From contig NZ_CP072596.1 of assembly GCF_017815535.1 (NCBI RefSeq), positions 2,945,614 through 3,009,613 on the forward strand: 64,000 nt of DNA, given 5' to 3'. The number at the start of each line of letters is the position of its first letter. Position 1 is the stretch's first letter. A program made the position numbers and the translations under genes. This DNA is from Tessaracoccus sp. MC1865 (GTDB lineage Bacteria; Actinomycetota; Actinomycetes; Propionibacteriales; Propionibacteriaceae). The notes beneath the pieces were generated by a model. It was not told the DNA's origin, did no database searches, and was given only the letters and a program-made list of their open reading frames with translations. Of the stretch, positions 43,874-52,453 are shown piece by piece.

Positions 43874-45081
43874 ATAACCGAGCCGAGCGCTACCGGCCTG
43901 ACTGCAGCGATCTGGCCATACTGACCGGTTACGCCGTGCTCGCCCTCTTCCTCGCGTACCTGTCTCTCGAGTCGCCGTTGAAGACGCCGCTGGCGCCGGT
44001 CCTGCTCCTCGGCGCGGGTGGCATCGCGACCGTCCTGACCCGGCGTCGCCGTCCTGCGGTCGCCTTCGCGGCGACGCTGGCCGCCCTGCCACTGACGGCG
44101 GGCTGGGGCAGTGGCGCCGAGGCCGTGCTGGTCCTGCCCGCCCTGTACGAGATCGGCGCCACGCGGACCAGTCGACGGGCGTGGGGAGCATTCGGTCTCG
44201 CGGCGACGGCCGGCGCGCTGGGCGCGCTCATCCTGTCGTTCCGGGTGCGGTTCGGCCCCCCTCTACTGGGCCTGGCCCCACGCGTCGACCTGCAGGATTG
44301 GCCCACGGACTGGCTCAGCGCAACTACCGTCTTCGTCGCAGCCGCCCTGATCACCGTCCTCATCGGCATCAACGTCGGCCATCGACGTCGCCACATCGCT
44401 GCCCTCGTGGAGCACGCGGAGCAGATGAGGCGGGAACGCGACCAGCAGGCCAGCATTGCGCGGGCTCAGGAGCGCGAGCGCATCGCGCGGGAGATGCACG
44501 ACGTCATCGCCCACAGTCTGTCCGTGATGATTGCGCTGGCCGACGGCGCCCACGCCGCGGCCTCGTCGCGGCCAGAGGAGTCGCTCCGCGCGATCGGGCG
44601 GGTCGCCGAGACCGGACGGCGCACCCTCGGGGAGGTCCGTCGGCTGCTGGGGGCGGTGCGTGATGGCGACGGCTCACCCCAGGCGACGCTACCGTCCTCG
44701 CTGAGCGTTGAGCACCTGCCCGCCCTGGTGGACGAGTTCAGGGCCGCCGGCCTTCCGGTCCGCCTGGACCTTCAGGGAGACCCTGACGCGGGGGCCGTCG
44801 TCGGCCTCACCGTCTACCGGGTCGCGCAGGAGTCGCTCACCAACGTGCTCCGACATGCACGCGAGGTACGCGACGTACTGGTGCGGGTGGTGCACGACGA
44901 TGACGAGGTGACGGTCCTGATCGAAGACACATCGGCCCCCGTCCAGGCAGACACGGAACCGGGGCGCGGGCTGTTGGGTATTCGGGAGCGGGCCGCCTTC
45001 TACGATGGTCGCGTGAACGCGGGTCCCCGCGCCGGTGGGGGCTGGCGGGTAGACGTTCGATTGCCGATGGAGGAACGATGA
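43870..45081 (+). CDS. Sensor histidine kinase, HisKA_3 (NarL/DesK) type
   Basis: The ATG at 43870 gives 403 residues and overlaps the permease stop. The N-terminal half has about six hydrophobic helices with short loops, so it likely senses a membrane signal rather than a periplasmic ligand. The phosphoacceptor His is in EMHDVIAHSLSVMIALADG near residue 215. The ATPase domain has a GRGLLGIRERAAF motif near 360. It is coupled with the following regulator and with the ABC exporter genes. Confidence 0.92.
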   Translation: MNNRAERYRPDCSDLAILTGYAVLALFLAYLSLESPLKTPLAPVLLLGAGGIATVLTRRRRPAVAFAATLAALPLTAGWGSGAEAVLVLPALYEIGATRTSRRAWGAFGLAATAGALGALILSFRVRFGPPLLGLAPRVDLQDWPTDWLSATTVFVAAALITVLIGINVGHRRRHIAALVEHAEQMRRERDQQASIARAQERERIAREMHDVIAHSLSVMIALADGAHAAASSRPEESLRAIGRVAETGRRTLGEVRRLLGAVRDGDGSPQATLPSSLSVEHLPALVDEFRAAGLPVRLDLQGDPDAGAVVGLTVYRVAQESLTNVLRHAREVRDVLVRVVHDDDEVTVLIEDTSAPVQADTEPGRGLLGIRERAAFYDGRVNAGPRAGGGWRVDVRLPMEER

Positions 45082-45767
45082 CCGAGGGCTCCGCGACAGC
45101 GGCGACCATCCGTGTTCTGCTGGTCGACGATCAGGAACTGGTCCGGTACGGACTGAGGCTCGTGCTCGAGGCGCAACCCGACATCGAGGTCGTCGGCGAA
45201 GCCTCCGACGGCGAGGAGGCTCTGCGCACGGCCCGGCGGCTCTCCCCCGACGTGGTGCTCATGGACGTCCGCATGCCCGGCATGGGCGGCATCGAGGCCA
45301 CCACGTACCTCACCGCGACACTCCCAAGCACCCGTGTGCTGGTGCTGACAACCTATGACCGCGACGACTTCGCCTTCGGCGCGCTGCAGGCCGGTGCCGC
45401 CGGGTTCCTGCTGAAAAACACCCGGCCGGCCGAACTCGTAGCGGCGGTGCGTACGGTCGTGGCCGGCGACGCGGTGGTCTCTCCGCGGATCACCGCGAAG
45501 CTGATCGAGGTCGCGGTGCCGCACCTGTCCGGCGCTGACCGAAGCGCGGCCGAGCAGGAACTCGCTGTGCTGACCGACCGCGAGCGCGAGGTGTTCATCC
45601 TTGTGGGGCAGGGCCTCACCAACGCGGACATCGCGCACAGCCTGTATCTCAGTGAGTCCACCGTCAAGGCACACTTCGGCCGCATCCTGGCCAAGTTGGA
45701 GCTGGCCAACCGCGTCCAAGCCGTGATCCGCGCCTACGAGTTGGGCGTCGTCAACGTCGGGGGCTGA
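45078..45767 (+). CDS. Response regulator, NarL/LuxR type
   Basis: A 229-residue regulator: receiver domain with VLLVDDQELVRYGLR and the phosphoacceptor Asp in DVVLMDVRMPGMGG near residue 60, and a LuxR-type HTH at about 165-225 (LTDREREVFILVGQGLTNADIAHSLYLSESTVKAHFGRIL). It pairs with the histidine kinase whose stop overlaps its start by 4 bases, and probably controls the upstream ABC exporter. Confidence 0.93.
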   Translation: MTEGSATAATIRVLLVDDQELVRYGLRLVLEAQPDIEVVGEASDGEEALRTARRLSPDVVLMDVRMPGMGGIEATTYLTATLPSTRVLVLTTYDRDDFAFGALQAGAAGFLLKNTRPAELVAAVRTVVAGDAVVSPRITAKLIEVAVPHLSGADRSAAEQELAVLTDREREVFILVGQGLTNADIAHSLYLSESTVKAHFGRILAKLELANRVQAVIRAYELGVVNVGG

Positions 45768-45929
45768 GGCCGCTGCCCGCATCGCCCGGGGGTCGTGGAC
45801 GGCACCCCGCTTCGACACGGTCATGCGGTCGCCCGGGACGCCGCGCCCGTTGGAGATCACATGATCATTTCTGTGATGCCCGTGCGTCGAGATCCTGGAT
45901 GAAGTGGGCCCTGCCCGGCTTTGTGAAGT

Positions 45930-46685
45930 TCAGCCGCCGAACCAACTGATGGCTGCCGCCAGCAGGAACCCGGCGGAGGTGATCAGGCCGGTCCAGGCAT
46001 GGGTGATCTCGAAGGCTTCAGGGATCATCGTGTCGGCGATCATGGTCAGGATCGCCCCGCCTGCGATGGCGGTGATCGCGGCGATGACTTGCACGGGAGC
46101 AGACCCCAGTAGGAGGTAGCCGACGGCGGCGGAGGCGGCGCTGACGATCGCGATGGCCCCCCACACACCGAAGACATACCGGGCCCCCCGGCCCGCGTTC
46201 TTCATTCCGGCGGCGCTGGAGAGCCCTTCGGGGAGGTTGGAGATGAAGACGGCTGCCACCACAGCGGTGCTGACTCCGCCGCCCCCGAGCAGGCTGATGC
46301 CCAGCACCAGGGATTCCGGGATCCCGTCGAGCAGTGCGCCGAGGGCGATGGCCAGTCCGCTGCCCGATTGCTGTTCCCGGGTTGGTTGTTGGTGCTGGGA
46401 GCGTTTCCGGTGACGGGCCCCGAAGCGGGCCAAGGCCAGGTTGGCGAGCATGTAGACAGCAGCCCCGACGCCGAAGCCGAACACGGCGGGACCCAGTCCG
46501 CCGGTGCGGGCAGCTTCGTCGAACAGTTCGAAGGCCACTGCGGAGATGAGCACTCCCGAGCCGAAGGCCATGACCGAGCCGACGACCTTGGGCGGCACAG
46601 GGATGAACCAGGCGACTGCGGCACCGATGACCAGGGCGGCCCCGGCGAAGAGTCCCCATCCCGCTGCGGCCAGCATCCCGGTCAC
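45930..46685 (-). CDS. ZIP-family divalent metal transporter
   Basis: The 251-residue protein has eight predicted helices and a short basic, glutamine-rich cytoplasmic loop (RHRKRSQHQQPTREQQS) near residue 95. ZIP helix 4 normally has HNxPEG; here the matching positions read DGIPES, and helix 5 has NLPEG. Zinc or manganese import is the likely role, with the altered site making the metal uncertain. The GTG start overlaps the stop of a 35-codon ORF (GTGA), which is itself coupled to the GH15 gene. Confidence 0.82.
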   Translation of the reverse strand: MTGMLAAAGWGLFAGAALVIGAAVAWFIPVPPKVVGSVMAFGSGVLISAVAFELFDEAARTGGLGPAVFGFGVGAAVYMLANLALARFGARHRKRSQHQQPTREQQSGSGLAIALGALLDGIPESLVLGISLLGGGGVSTAVVAAVFISNLPEGLSSAAGMKNAGRGARYVFGVWGAIAIVSAASAAVGYLLLGSAPVQVIAAITAIAGGAILTMIADTMIPEAFEITHAWTGLITSAGFLLAAAISWFGG

Positions 46686-46789
46686 GCGGGCGCCTGCAGA
46701 TCGATGACGGCCTTGATGTCGTCCTGCTGGGCCTCGAATGCTTCTGCGGCCCGGCGCAGGGCGACCCGGCGGATGGTCAGGGCAAGCAT
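46682..46789 (-). CDS. Short coupled ORF, 35 residues, unknown function
   Basis: The sequence MLALTIRRVALRRAAEAFEA continues QQDDIKAVIDLQAPA. It is helical and amphipathic, with a basic first half and an acidic second half. The ATG shares a base with the stop of the GH15 gene (TGATG), and its stop overlaps the GTG of the ZIP gene. Such tight spacing on both sides suggests a real gene or a coupling leader that links translation of GH15 to ZIP. Confidence 0.55.
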   Translation of the reverse strand: MLALTIRRVALRRAAEAFEAQQDDIKAVIDLQAPA

Positions 46790-48597
46790 CACGGGTCCTG
46801 TCGTGAACTGGGGGTGTCGGTGGCCGGATGGCTATTGGACAGGTGCCTGGCGGTGTTCACCAGACCCACATGGCTGAAGGCCTGTGGGGTGTTGCCGAGG
46901 TGGCGTCCGGTGGCAGGGTCGTATTCCTCGGCGAGGATTCCCAGGTCGTTGCGTAGGCCCAGCAGACGCTCGAACAGGGTACGGGCCTGGTCGATGCGGC
47001 CGATCCCGTGCAGAGCATCGGCCAGCCAGAAGCTGCAGGCCAGGAACACTCCTTCGCGCCCTGCCAGTCCGTCCACCCCACCGTCGGGCTCGGGTCGGTA
47101 GCGCAGCAGGAACCCGCCCTCGTCCAACTCACGCTGGACCGCCTCGACGGTGCCGACAATCCGGGGGTCGTCCCAGGGCAGGAACCCGACCTGCGGGATG
47201 AGCAGCAGGGCTGCATCCAATCCGGCCGAGCCGTAGAACTGGGTGAAGGTTCCTCGCCGGCCGTCGAATCCCTTGGCGCAGACCTCCGAGTGGATCTGCT
47301 GACGCACCACCCGCCACCGGTCCACTGGACCCTCCATTCCGAAGCGTTCCACCGCCTGGACAGCCCGGTCCAGGCCTGCCCAGGCCATGACCTTGGAGTG
47401 GACGAAGTGCCGACGTCCGCCGCGCATCTCCCACAGGGAGTCGTCCGGCTTCTGCCAGTGGCCCTCGAGATAGTCCAGCAACGCCCGCTGCAGCTCCCAC
47501 GCTTGCTCGACACCCGTCAGTCCGGCCATTCGGGCCACGTGCAACCCGTCGAGAACCTCCCCCCACACGTCGAGCTGGAACTGCTTCACAGCGGCATTGC
47601 CGATCCTCACCGGCGCCGACCCCTCGTAGCCGGCCAGCCAGTCCAACCGGAACTCAGTCAACCGACGGGTGCCATCGATTCCATACATGATCTGCAGATC
47701 CGCGGGGTCCCCGGCGACCGCCCGTAGCAGCCAGTCACGCCAGGCCCCGGCCTCCTTGACATATCCAGTGCCCAACAGGGCCTGGAGGGTGAAGGTCGCG
47801 TCCCGCAACCAGCAGTATCGGTAGTCCCAATTCCGCACCCCACCGATCTGCTCGGGCAACGACGTCGTCGCCGCCGCCACGATCCCACCGGTCGGGGCGT
47901 AGGTCAGGGCCTTGAGCAGCACCAGGGACCGGGTGACCGCCTCCGACCACCGCCCCTCGTAGTTGCTCTGGGCCGCCCAGTCCGTCCAGAACCGCTCGGT
48001 GTCCTGGATCCCGCGCAGAGCGTCGAGGCGGGCGGGGCGATTCTGGTGGGACGGATGGTAGGTCAGCACGAAGGGCACTCGGTCGCCGGCGGCTACCTCG
48101 AACTCGGCGACCGTGGACAGGTGCTCCCCATGCACTGGAACGGGGGTGTCCAGCCACACCGCGTCCGGGCCGGCGATGGCCGAGAGCAGGTGACCGTGGC
48201 GGCTCACCCACGGGACGATATGGCCATAGTCGAACCGCAGCCGGAGGTCCATGCGCATCGACACCCTTCCCCGGACTCCCTCCACCACGCGGACCACGTC
48301 CGTGACCCGGTCACGCAAAGGCATCGCGTCCACCACCCGGACCGTCCCCTCGGGGGTGTCCCACTCCGTCTCCAACACCAGGGTGTCACCCCGGTAACGC
48401 CGCCGGAGGCACGACCCGCCACCCGCAGGCGCGATCTGCCAGAAGCCGGCCTCCTCGTCTCCCAGCAACCGAGCGAAGCACGCCGGCGAATCGAACCGCG
48501 GCATGCAGAGCCAGTCGATCGACCCGTTACGGCCCACTAGCGCCATGGTATGGAGGTCGCCGATGACCCCGTAATCTTCAATGCGCTGGGCCGTCAT
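46789..48597 (-). CDS. Glycoside hydrolase family 15 protein (trehalase or glucoamylase-like)
   Basis: A 602-residue cytoplasmic enzyme. The N-terminus has IEDYGVIGDLHTMALVGRNGSIDWLCMPRFDSPACF, typical of bacterial GH15; other conserved blocks are EFRLDWLAGYEGSAPVRIGNAA near residue 320, VGFLPWDDPRIVGT, and LAEEYDPATGRHLGNTPQAFSHVGLVNTA near 560, including the catalytic-base Glu pair. Related actinobacterial enzymes act as trehalases; I do not assign the substrate further. It is the first gene of a coupled trio with a short ORF and ZIP. Confidence 0.9.
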   Translation of the reverse strand: MTAQRIEDYGVIGDLHTMALVGRNGSIDWLCMPRFDSPACFARLLGDEEAGFWQIAPAGGGSCLRRRYRGDTLVLETEWDTPEGTVRVVDAMPLRDRVTDVVRVVEGVRGRVSMRMDLRLRFDYGHIVPWVSRHGHLLSAIAGPDAVWLDTPVPVHGEHLSTVAEFEVAAGDRVPFVLTYHPSHQNRPARLDALRGIQDTERFWTDWAAQSNYEGRWSEAVTRSLVLLKALTYAPTGGIVAAATTSLPEQIGGVRNWDYRYCWLRDATFTLQALLGTGYVKEAGAWRDWLLRAVAGDPADLQIMYGIDGTRRLTEFRLDWLAGYEGSAPVRIGNAAVKQFQLDVWGEVLDGLHVARMAGLTGVEQAWELQRALLDYLEGHWQKPDDSLWEMRGGRRHFVHSKVMAWAGLDRAVQAVERFGMEGPVDRWRVVRQQIHSEVCAKGFDGRRGTFTQFYGSAGLDAALLLIPQVGFLPWDDPRIVGTVEAVQRELDEGGFLLRYRPEPDGGVDGLAGREGVFLACSFWLADALHGIGRIDQARTLFERLLGLRNDLGILAEEYDPATGRHLGNTPQAFSHVGLVNTARHLSNSHPATDTPSSRQDP

Positions 48598-49080
48598 CGT
48601 CTAGCCCCATGGACGCGCCCGGCATCCGACAGGATCCGCGGTGCGGGCGATGGGCACGCCGGTGAGCACTCGATGCAGGTAAGGACCAGCATGACGGAAG
48701 TACGGTCTGCACGGCGCGAGGACTCCCGGTCTGTCCCACCGCAGAGGCCAACGGGCAGCCCGAGGCTGGATGCGGCCTTCACCGCTGCGCCCGCCCAACC
48801 AGATCGTCCTTCACCGTCACGATGACTTCCCCGCCCGCCGTACCGAGGCCCCGGCCGCTCACGCTGGTCAGTGTCAGCGCCGCACAACCCACGGTCGCTT
48901 GGGCTCAGTGTCCCAGCCCCAACCGAGCGCCACAAGGGCTTGCCTCCCCAGGGATGCCGGTGTCATCCTCGCGCTGGAGCGCCTGATCCAGCCTTGACCT
49001 GGGGGTCGCCGTCGGGCGGCTCACGGTCGAGGGCTGGCCAGTGACGAGCCACTAGGTTTGGCAGCGAGGAGGCGGACGCT
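48598..49080. other. Gene-free divergent region (483 bp)
   Basis: The sequence is GC-rich with no ORF that looks coding in any frame and no tRNA fold I can see. The last 20 bases carry the AGGAGG ribosome binding site of the next gene. Promoters for the GH15 and aldo/keto reductase genes are presumably here but I could not place them. Confidence 0.5.
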
Positions 49081-50049
49081 ATGGACTACACGCGTTTGGG
49101 TCGCACCGGGTTGCCGGTGAGCAGGGTAGGGCTCGGCTGCATGAGCTACGGCCAAGCCGGGGCAGGGATGCATCAGTGGACGCTGGATGAGGACGCCGCT
49201 GCGCCGTTCTTCAGGCAGGCGGTCGAGCTCGGGGTCACGTTCTGGGACACGGCCAACGTCTACCAAGGGGGCACCTCCGAGCAGTTCGTCGGCCGAGCCA
49301 TCAAGAGATACTCCCGACGCGAGGACATCGTGCTGGCCACCAAGGTGTGGGGCAAGATGCACGACGGACCCGGCGGCAGCGGCCTGTCCCGCGCAGCAAT
49401 CCTCGAACAGGTCGACGCCTCCCTGCGCAGGCTCGACACCGACTACATCGACGTCTACTACATCCACCGGTTCGACGACGAGGTGCCCGTCGACGAGACG
49501 ATGGAAGCACTGCACGACGTCGTGAGAGCGGGCAAGGTCCGCTACCTCGGCGCCTCCTCGATGTGGGCCTGGCAGTTCGCCAAACTCCAGGAGGCAGCCC
49601 GCCGCCATGGCGGGACCGCGTTCGCCGCGATGGAGGACCAGTACAACCTCCTCAAGCGCGAAGAAGAACGGGACATGATCCCCATGTGCCTCGACCAAGG
49701 GGTGGGACTCACCCCCTACTCGCCGCTGGCAAAGGGACGCGCCGCACGTCCCTGGGGGGAACAGACCGCCCGGTCAGCCTCCGACACTGTCGCTTCCGCA
49801 TTCGACCGGGACACGGACGTGGCCGTGGTGGACGCCATCGAGAGCGTCGCGCGCGGCCGTGGCGTGCCCATGGCCCAGGTCGCGCTGGCCTGGGTGCTGT
49901 CCAAGCCTGTGGTTGCCTGCCCCATCGTCGGGGCCACCAAACCGCACCACCTGACAGACGCAGTCGCTGCCCTCGACGTGAACCTCACCACGGACGAGGT
50001 CAACGCCCTCGAAGACCCATACCGCCCCCAGGACAACTACTGGTGGTGA
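49081..50049 (+). CDS. Aldo/keto reductase (general stress protein 69-like)
   Basis: A 322-residue enzyme, third of its family in this window. It has FWDTANVYQGG (Asp and Tyr), VLATKVWGK, YYIHRFDDEVPV and a C-terminal CPIVGATKPHHLTDA cofactor site. A GGAGG lies about 10 bases before the ATG. The next gene, a methyltransferase of different base composition, follows by 65 bases. Confidence 0.9.
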   Translation: MDYTRLGRTGLPVSRVGLGCMSYGQAGAGMHQWTLDEDAAAPFFRQAVELGVTFWDTANVYQGGTSEQFVGRAIKRYSRREDIVLATKVWGKMHDGPGGSGLSRAAILEQVDASLRRLDTDYIDVYYIHRFDDEVPVDETMEALHDVVRAGKVRYLGASSMWAWQFAKLQEAARRHGGTAFAAMEDQYNLLKREEERDMIPMCLDQGVGLTPYSPLAKGRAARPWGEQTARSASDTVASAFDRDTDVAVVDAIESVARGRGVPMAQVALAWVLSKPVVACPIVGATKPHHLTDAVAALDVNLTTDEVNALEDPYRPQDNYWW

Positions 50050-50114
50050 GCACGCCCAGACCATCTCAGCACCTAAGTCCACCCGCGCTGTGCGGAAGAA
50101 ATAGGATCGCGAAA

Positions 50115-50945
50115 GTGGCGTCAGAGAAATCAATCGATACGACAGTGGCGGAAGCCTACGAGCAGCACATGGTGCCGGGCATGTTTCGGCACTGGACGGA
50201 GCTCCAGGTGGGGCTCGCTGCACCGAAGGCCGGCGAGCATGTGCTGGATGTCGCATGCGGCACTGGCATCGGCGCAAGGCTCGCGGCGGCACACATCGGG
50301 CCGACGGGCAGGGCCGTTGGCGTTGACATCGATCCCGGCGTGATCGAGCTCGCGCGGCAGCTTTCACGCGGCGGTGAGACGCCGATGGAGTGGCATTGTG
50401 CGAGCGCGCTGGAGATGCCGCTTGAAAGCGACGTGTTCGATCTCGCGCTGTGTCTGCAGGGGCTGCAGTTCTTTCCGGACCGGCTGAAAGGTTTTGCGGA
50501 GATACGCCGCGTGCTGAAGCCTTCGGGAAGGCTCGTTGCGAGCTTCTGGGGACCACTGGAATCTAACAAGGGACATCACGTGGTCGTGCAGGGGCTCGAA
50601 CGGCTCGGGGTCGATGCGGCACCGGCAAAGCGCGCCTGCTCGTTCTCGAATACGGAAGAGATTCGCGCGACGGCCGCGCAGGCTGGCTTCGCAGGCATCG
50701 AGCTCAGAACCGAGGAGGGCGTCTCGCAGTTCGGTTCCCTACAATCGTTTCTGGAAGGCATGACGCGTGGCTCGCCGTCCACGCGGCTTGCGGTAGCGAA
50801 GCTGTCGGCAGACGCGCGGGAGCGCTTCGTGCGGGACGTGCGCGAGGCGTTGCAGCCTTACGTGATCGACGGTGTGCTGGCGTACCCGATGCGCACCCAC
50901 GTGCTTGTCGCTCGCGCCCAGGCATCGGATGGAGGCACTGCATGA
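50115..50945 (+). CDS. SAM-dependent class I methyltransferase, probably acquired
   Basis: A 276-residue protein from the GTG at 50115 (VASEKSIDTTVAEAYEQHM), preceded by AGGA at about ten bases. SAM binding motif I reads VLDVACGTGIGARLA, motif post-I VGVDIDPG and a UbiE/COQ5-like DLALCLQGLQFFPD. Substrate is unknown. Its codons use A/T-ending triplets (AAA, TTT, GCA, CTT, GAA) more than its neighbours, reminiscent of proteobacterial genes, so it may have been transferred recently. Confidence 0.82.
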   Translation: MASEKSIDTTVAEAYEQHMVPGMFRHWTELQVGLAAPKAGEHVLDVACGTGIGARLAAAHIGPTGRAVGVDIDPGVIELARQLSRGGETPMEWHCASALEMPLESDVFDLALCLQGLQFFPDRLKGFAEIRRVLKPSGRLVASFWGPLESNKGHHVVVQGLERLGVDAAPAKRACSFSNTEEIRATAAQAGFAGIELRTEEGVSQFGSLQSFLEGMTRGSPSTRLAVAKLSADARERFVRDVREALQPYVIDGVLAYPMRTHVLVARAQASDGGTA

Positions 50946-51253
50946 AAACCGGATTCACAACGACGATCCACCACCCCGCCGCGAACATCGTCTAGTCCCT
51001 CTCCCAGTTGTCTCGCACTCCTCCGCGAGCGCATGAACACCACCGCAGGTCCGCACTCGATGACGCGAGGGCGCCCCCTTCAGCGCCCTGGCGCGCCGCA
51101 TCCGGCGCTGACGGGATGACCGTCGACTGCCGCAGCAGTAGCTGATCGACATCGGCTCCGGCCCTGTACTGCGTTGCGACCTCTCGGCCACCAGCGCCAC
51201 CGATCTCTCGCTTTGCCCGTAGGGGAAGGCGCCGGCCCAGACGAAGTACCCTC
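50946..51253. other. Gene-free stretch (308 bp) with possible degraded recombinase sequence
   Basis: I see no intact gene. On the minus strand one frame around 51184-51110 reads REVATQYRAGADVDQLLLRQ, loosely like the C-terminal HTH of resolvases, but too short and broken to call. Confidence 0.4.
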
Positions 51254-52336
51254 GTGTGCGTGACAGAGCTCTCCGATCCCCTCGTCTTTCCACACGGGCC
51301 CGCTTGGCGCAACCGGCTCGCGCTGGCCCCCTTGACGAACAAGCAGTCCCATCCCGACGGCACCCTCTCGGACGACGAGATCCGGTGGCTGCTCGCGCGC
51401 GGGAGACACGGCTTCGGCATGACGATGACCGCCGCGGCCTACGTCGCGCTCGCCGGGAAGGCGTGGCAGGGGCAGTTGGGGATCAGCGACGACGCGCACC
51501 TCCCCGGCCTCACCCGGCTGGCTGATGGCCTCCGCGATGCGGGGACCGCCGCGATTGTCCAGCTCCATCACGGCGGTACACAGGCCAACCCGTCCGTCTC
51601 AGGCGAGGAGCGCGTCGGACCCTACGCAGACGCCGACCACGGCGCGCGTGCACTGACCACCGACGAGGTGCGACGAGCCGTCGACGACTTCGCCGCCGCC
51701 GCCGTCCGCGCCGAACGCGCCGGCTTCCACGGGGTGCAGCTCCACGGCGCCCATGGGTACCTGCTCTGCGAGTTCCTGAGTTCACGCAACGTCCGCGACG
51801 ACGGTTATGGCGGTGACCTGGAGGGAAAGGCGCGCATCATCCGCGAGGCCATCGCCGCGATCCGGGCGGCCACGTCGTCAGACTTCCACTTAGGGCTGCG
51901 GATCTCCACCGAACGACTAGGTCTCGACACCGACGAGATGGCGGAGCTCAGCGCCCAACTCATGTCCGAGGGCAACCTGGACCACCTGGAACTGTCCCTG
52001 TGGGACGTCACGAAGCTCCCCGAGGACGCCGAGCCGGGGGCCGCACCCTTGCTCAGCCACTTCATCGATCTCCCCCGCGGCTCCACCCGCTTGGGGGTCG
52101 CCGGCAAAGTGGGCAGCGGACCGGCCGCCGTGGCGGCGCTGGCCACGGGCGCCGATTTCGTCACCATCGGCCGGGCGGCTGTCGCCGACCAGCGGATCGC
52201 GGAGCGGATCCTGGCGGACCCCAACTACCCTGGGCCCGCCTTCCCGGTGACGAAGGACGTCCTCCGCGACAACTGCGTGGGCGAGGCGTTCGTCGACTAC
52301 TTCTCGAGCGGGTGGCCGCACCTGGTGGCGGGTTGA
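51254..52336 (+). CDS. Old yellow enzyme-family NADH:flavin oxidoreductase
   Basis: A 360-residue FMN enzyme with a TIM barrel. Motifs include FPHGPAWRNRLALAPLTNK, VQLHHGGTQANPS, FHGVQLHGAHGYLLCEFLSSRNVRDDGYGG and the C-terminal FVTIGRAAVADQ. OYE enzymes reduce activated alkenes, nitro compounds or quinones with NAD(P)H. GTG at 51254 is the longest start; GTG at 51260 is an alternative. There is no clear Shine-Dalgarno. Confidence 0.9.
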   Translation: MCVTELSDPLVFPHGPAWRNRLALAPLTNKQSHPDGTLSDDEIRWLLARGRHGFGMTMTAAAYVALAGKAWQGQLGISDDAHLPGLTRLADGLRDAGTAAIVQLHHGGTQANPSVSGEERVGPYADADHGARALTTDEVRRAVDDFAAAAVRAERAGFHGVQLHGAHGYLLCEFLSSRNVRDDGYGGDLEGKARIIREAIAAIRAATSSDFHLGLRISTERLGLDTDEMAELSAQLMSEGNLDHLELSLWDVTKLPEDAEPGAAPLLSHFIDLPRGSTRLGVAGKVGSGPAAVAALATGADFVTIGRAAVADQRIAERILADPNYPGPAFPVTKDVLRDNCVGEAFVDYFSSGWPHLVAG

Positions 52337-52453
52337 ATCAGGGCATGGCGGAGGCCACCCCGGCCGAGCTGAGGCGTTGAACCTCACCCCGTCAACCCGG
52401 CCGTCACGCCGCACGGGTTACCATCGAAGGTGAGGCCTCCGAAGGGGGACGCT

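Noticed and set aside
45856-45877. ATCACA...TGTGAT inverted repeat between convergent genes, similar to a Crp-type half-site pair
   Set aside because: Only six bases pair, and the position after two convergent stop codons does not suit a promoter operator.
51110-51184. Minus-strand frame REVATQYRAGADVDQLLLRQ resembling a resolvase C-terminal HTH
   Set aside because: Too short, without a catalytic domain or an intact frame on either side; the similarity is by eye only.
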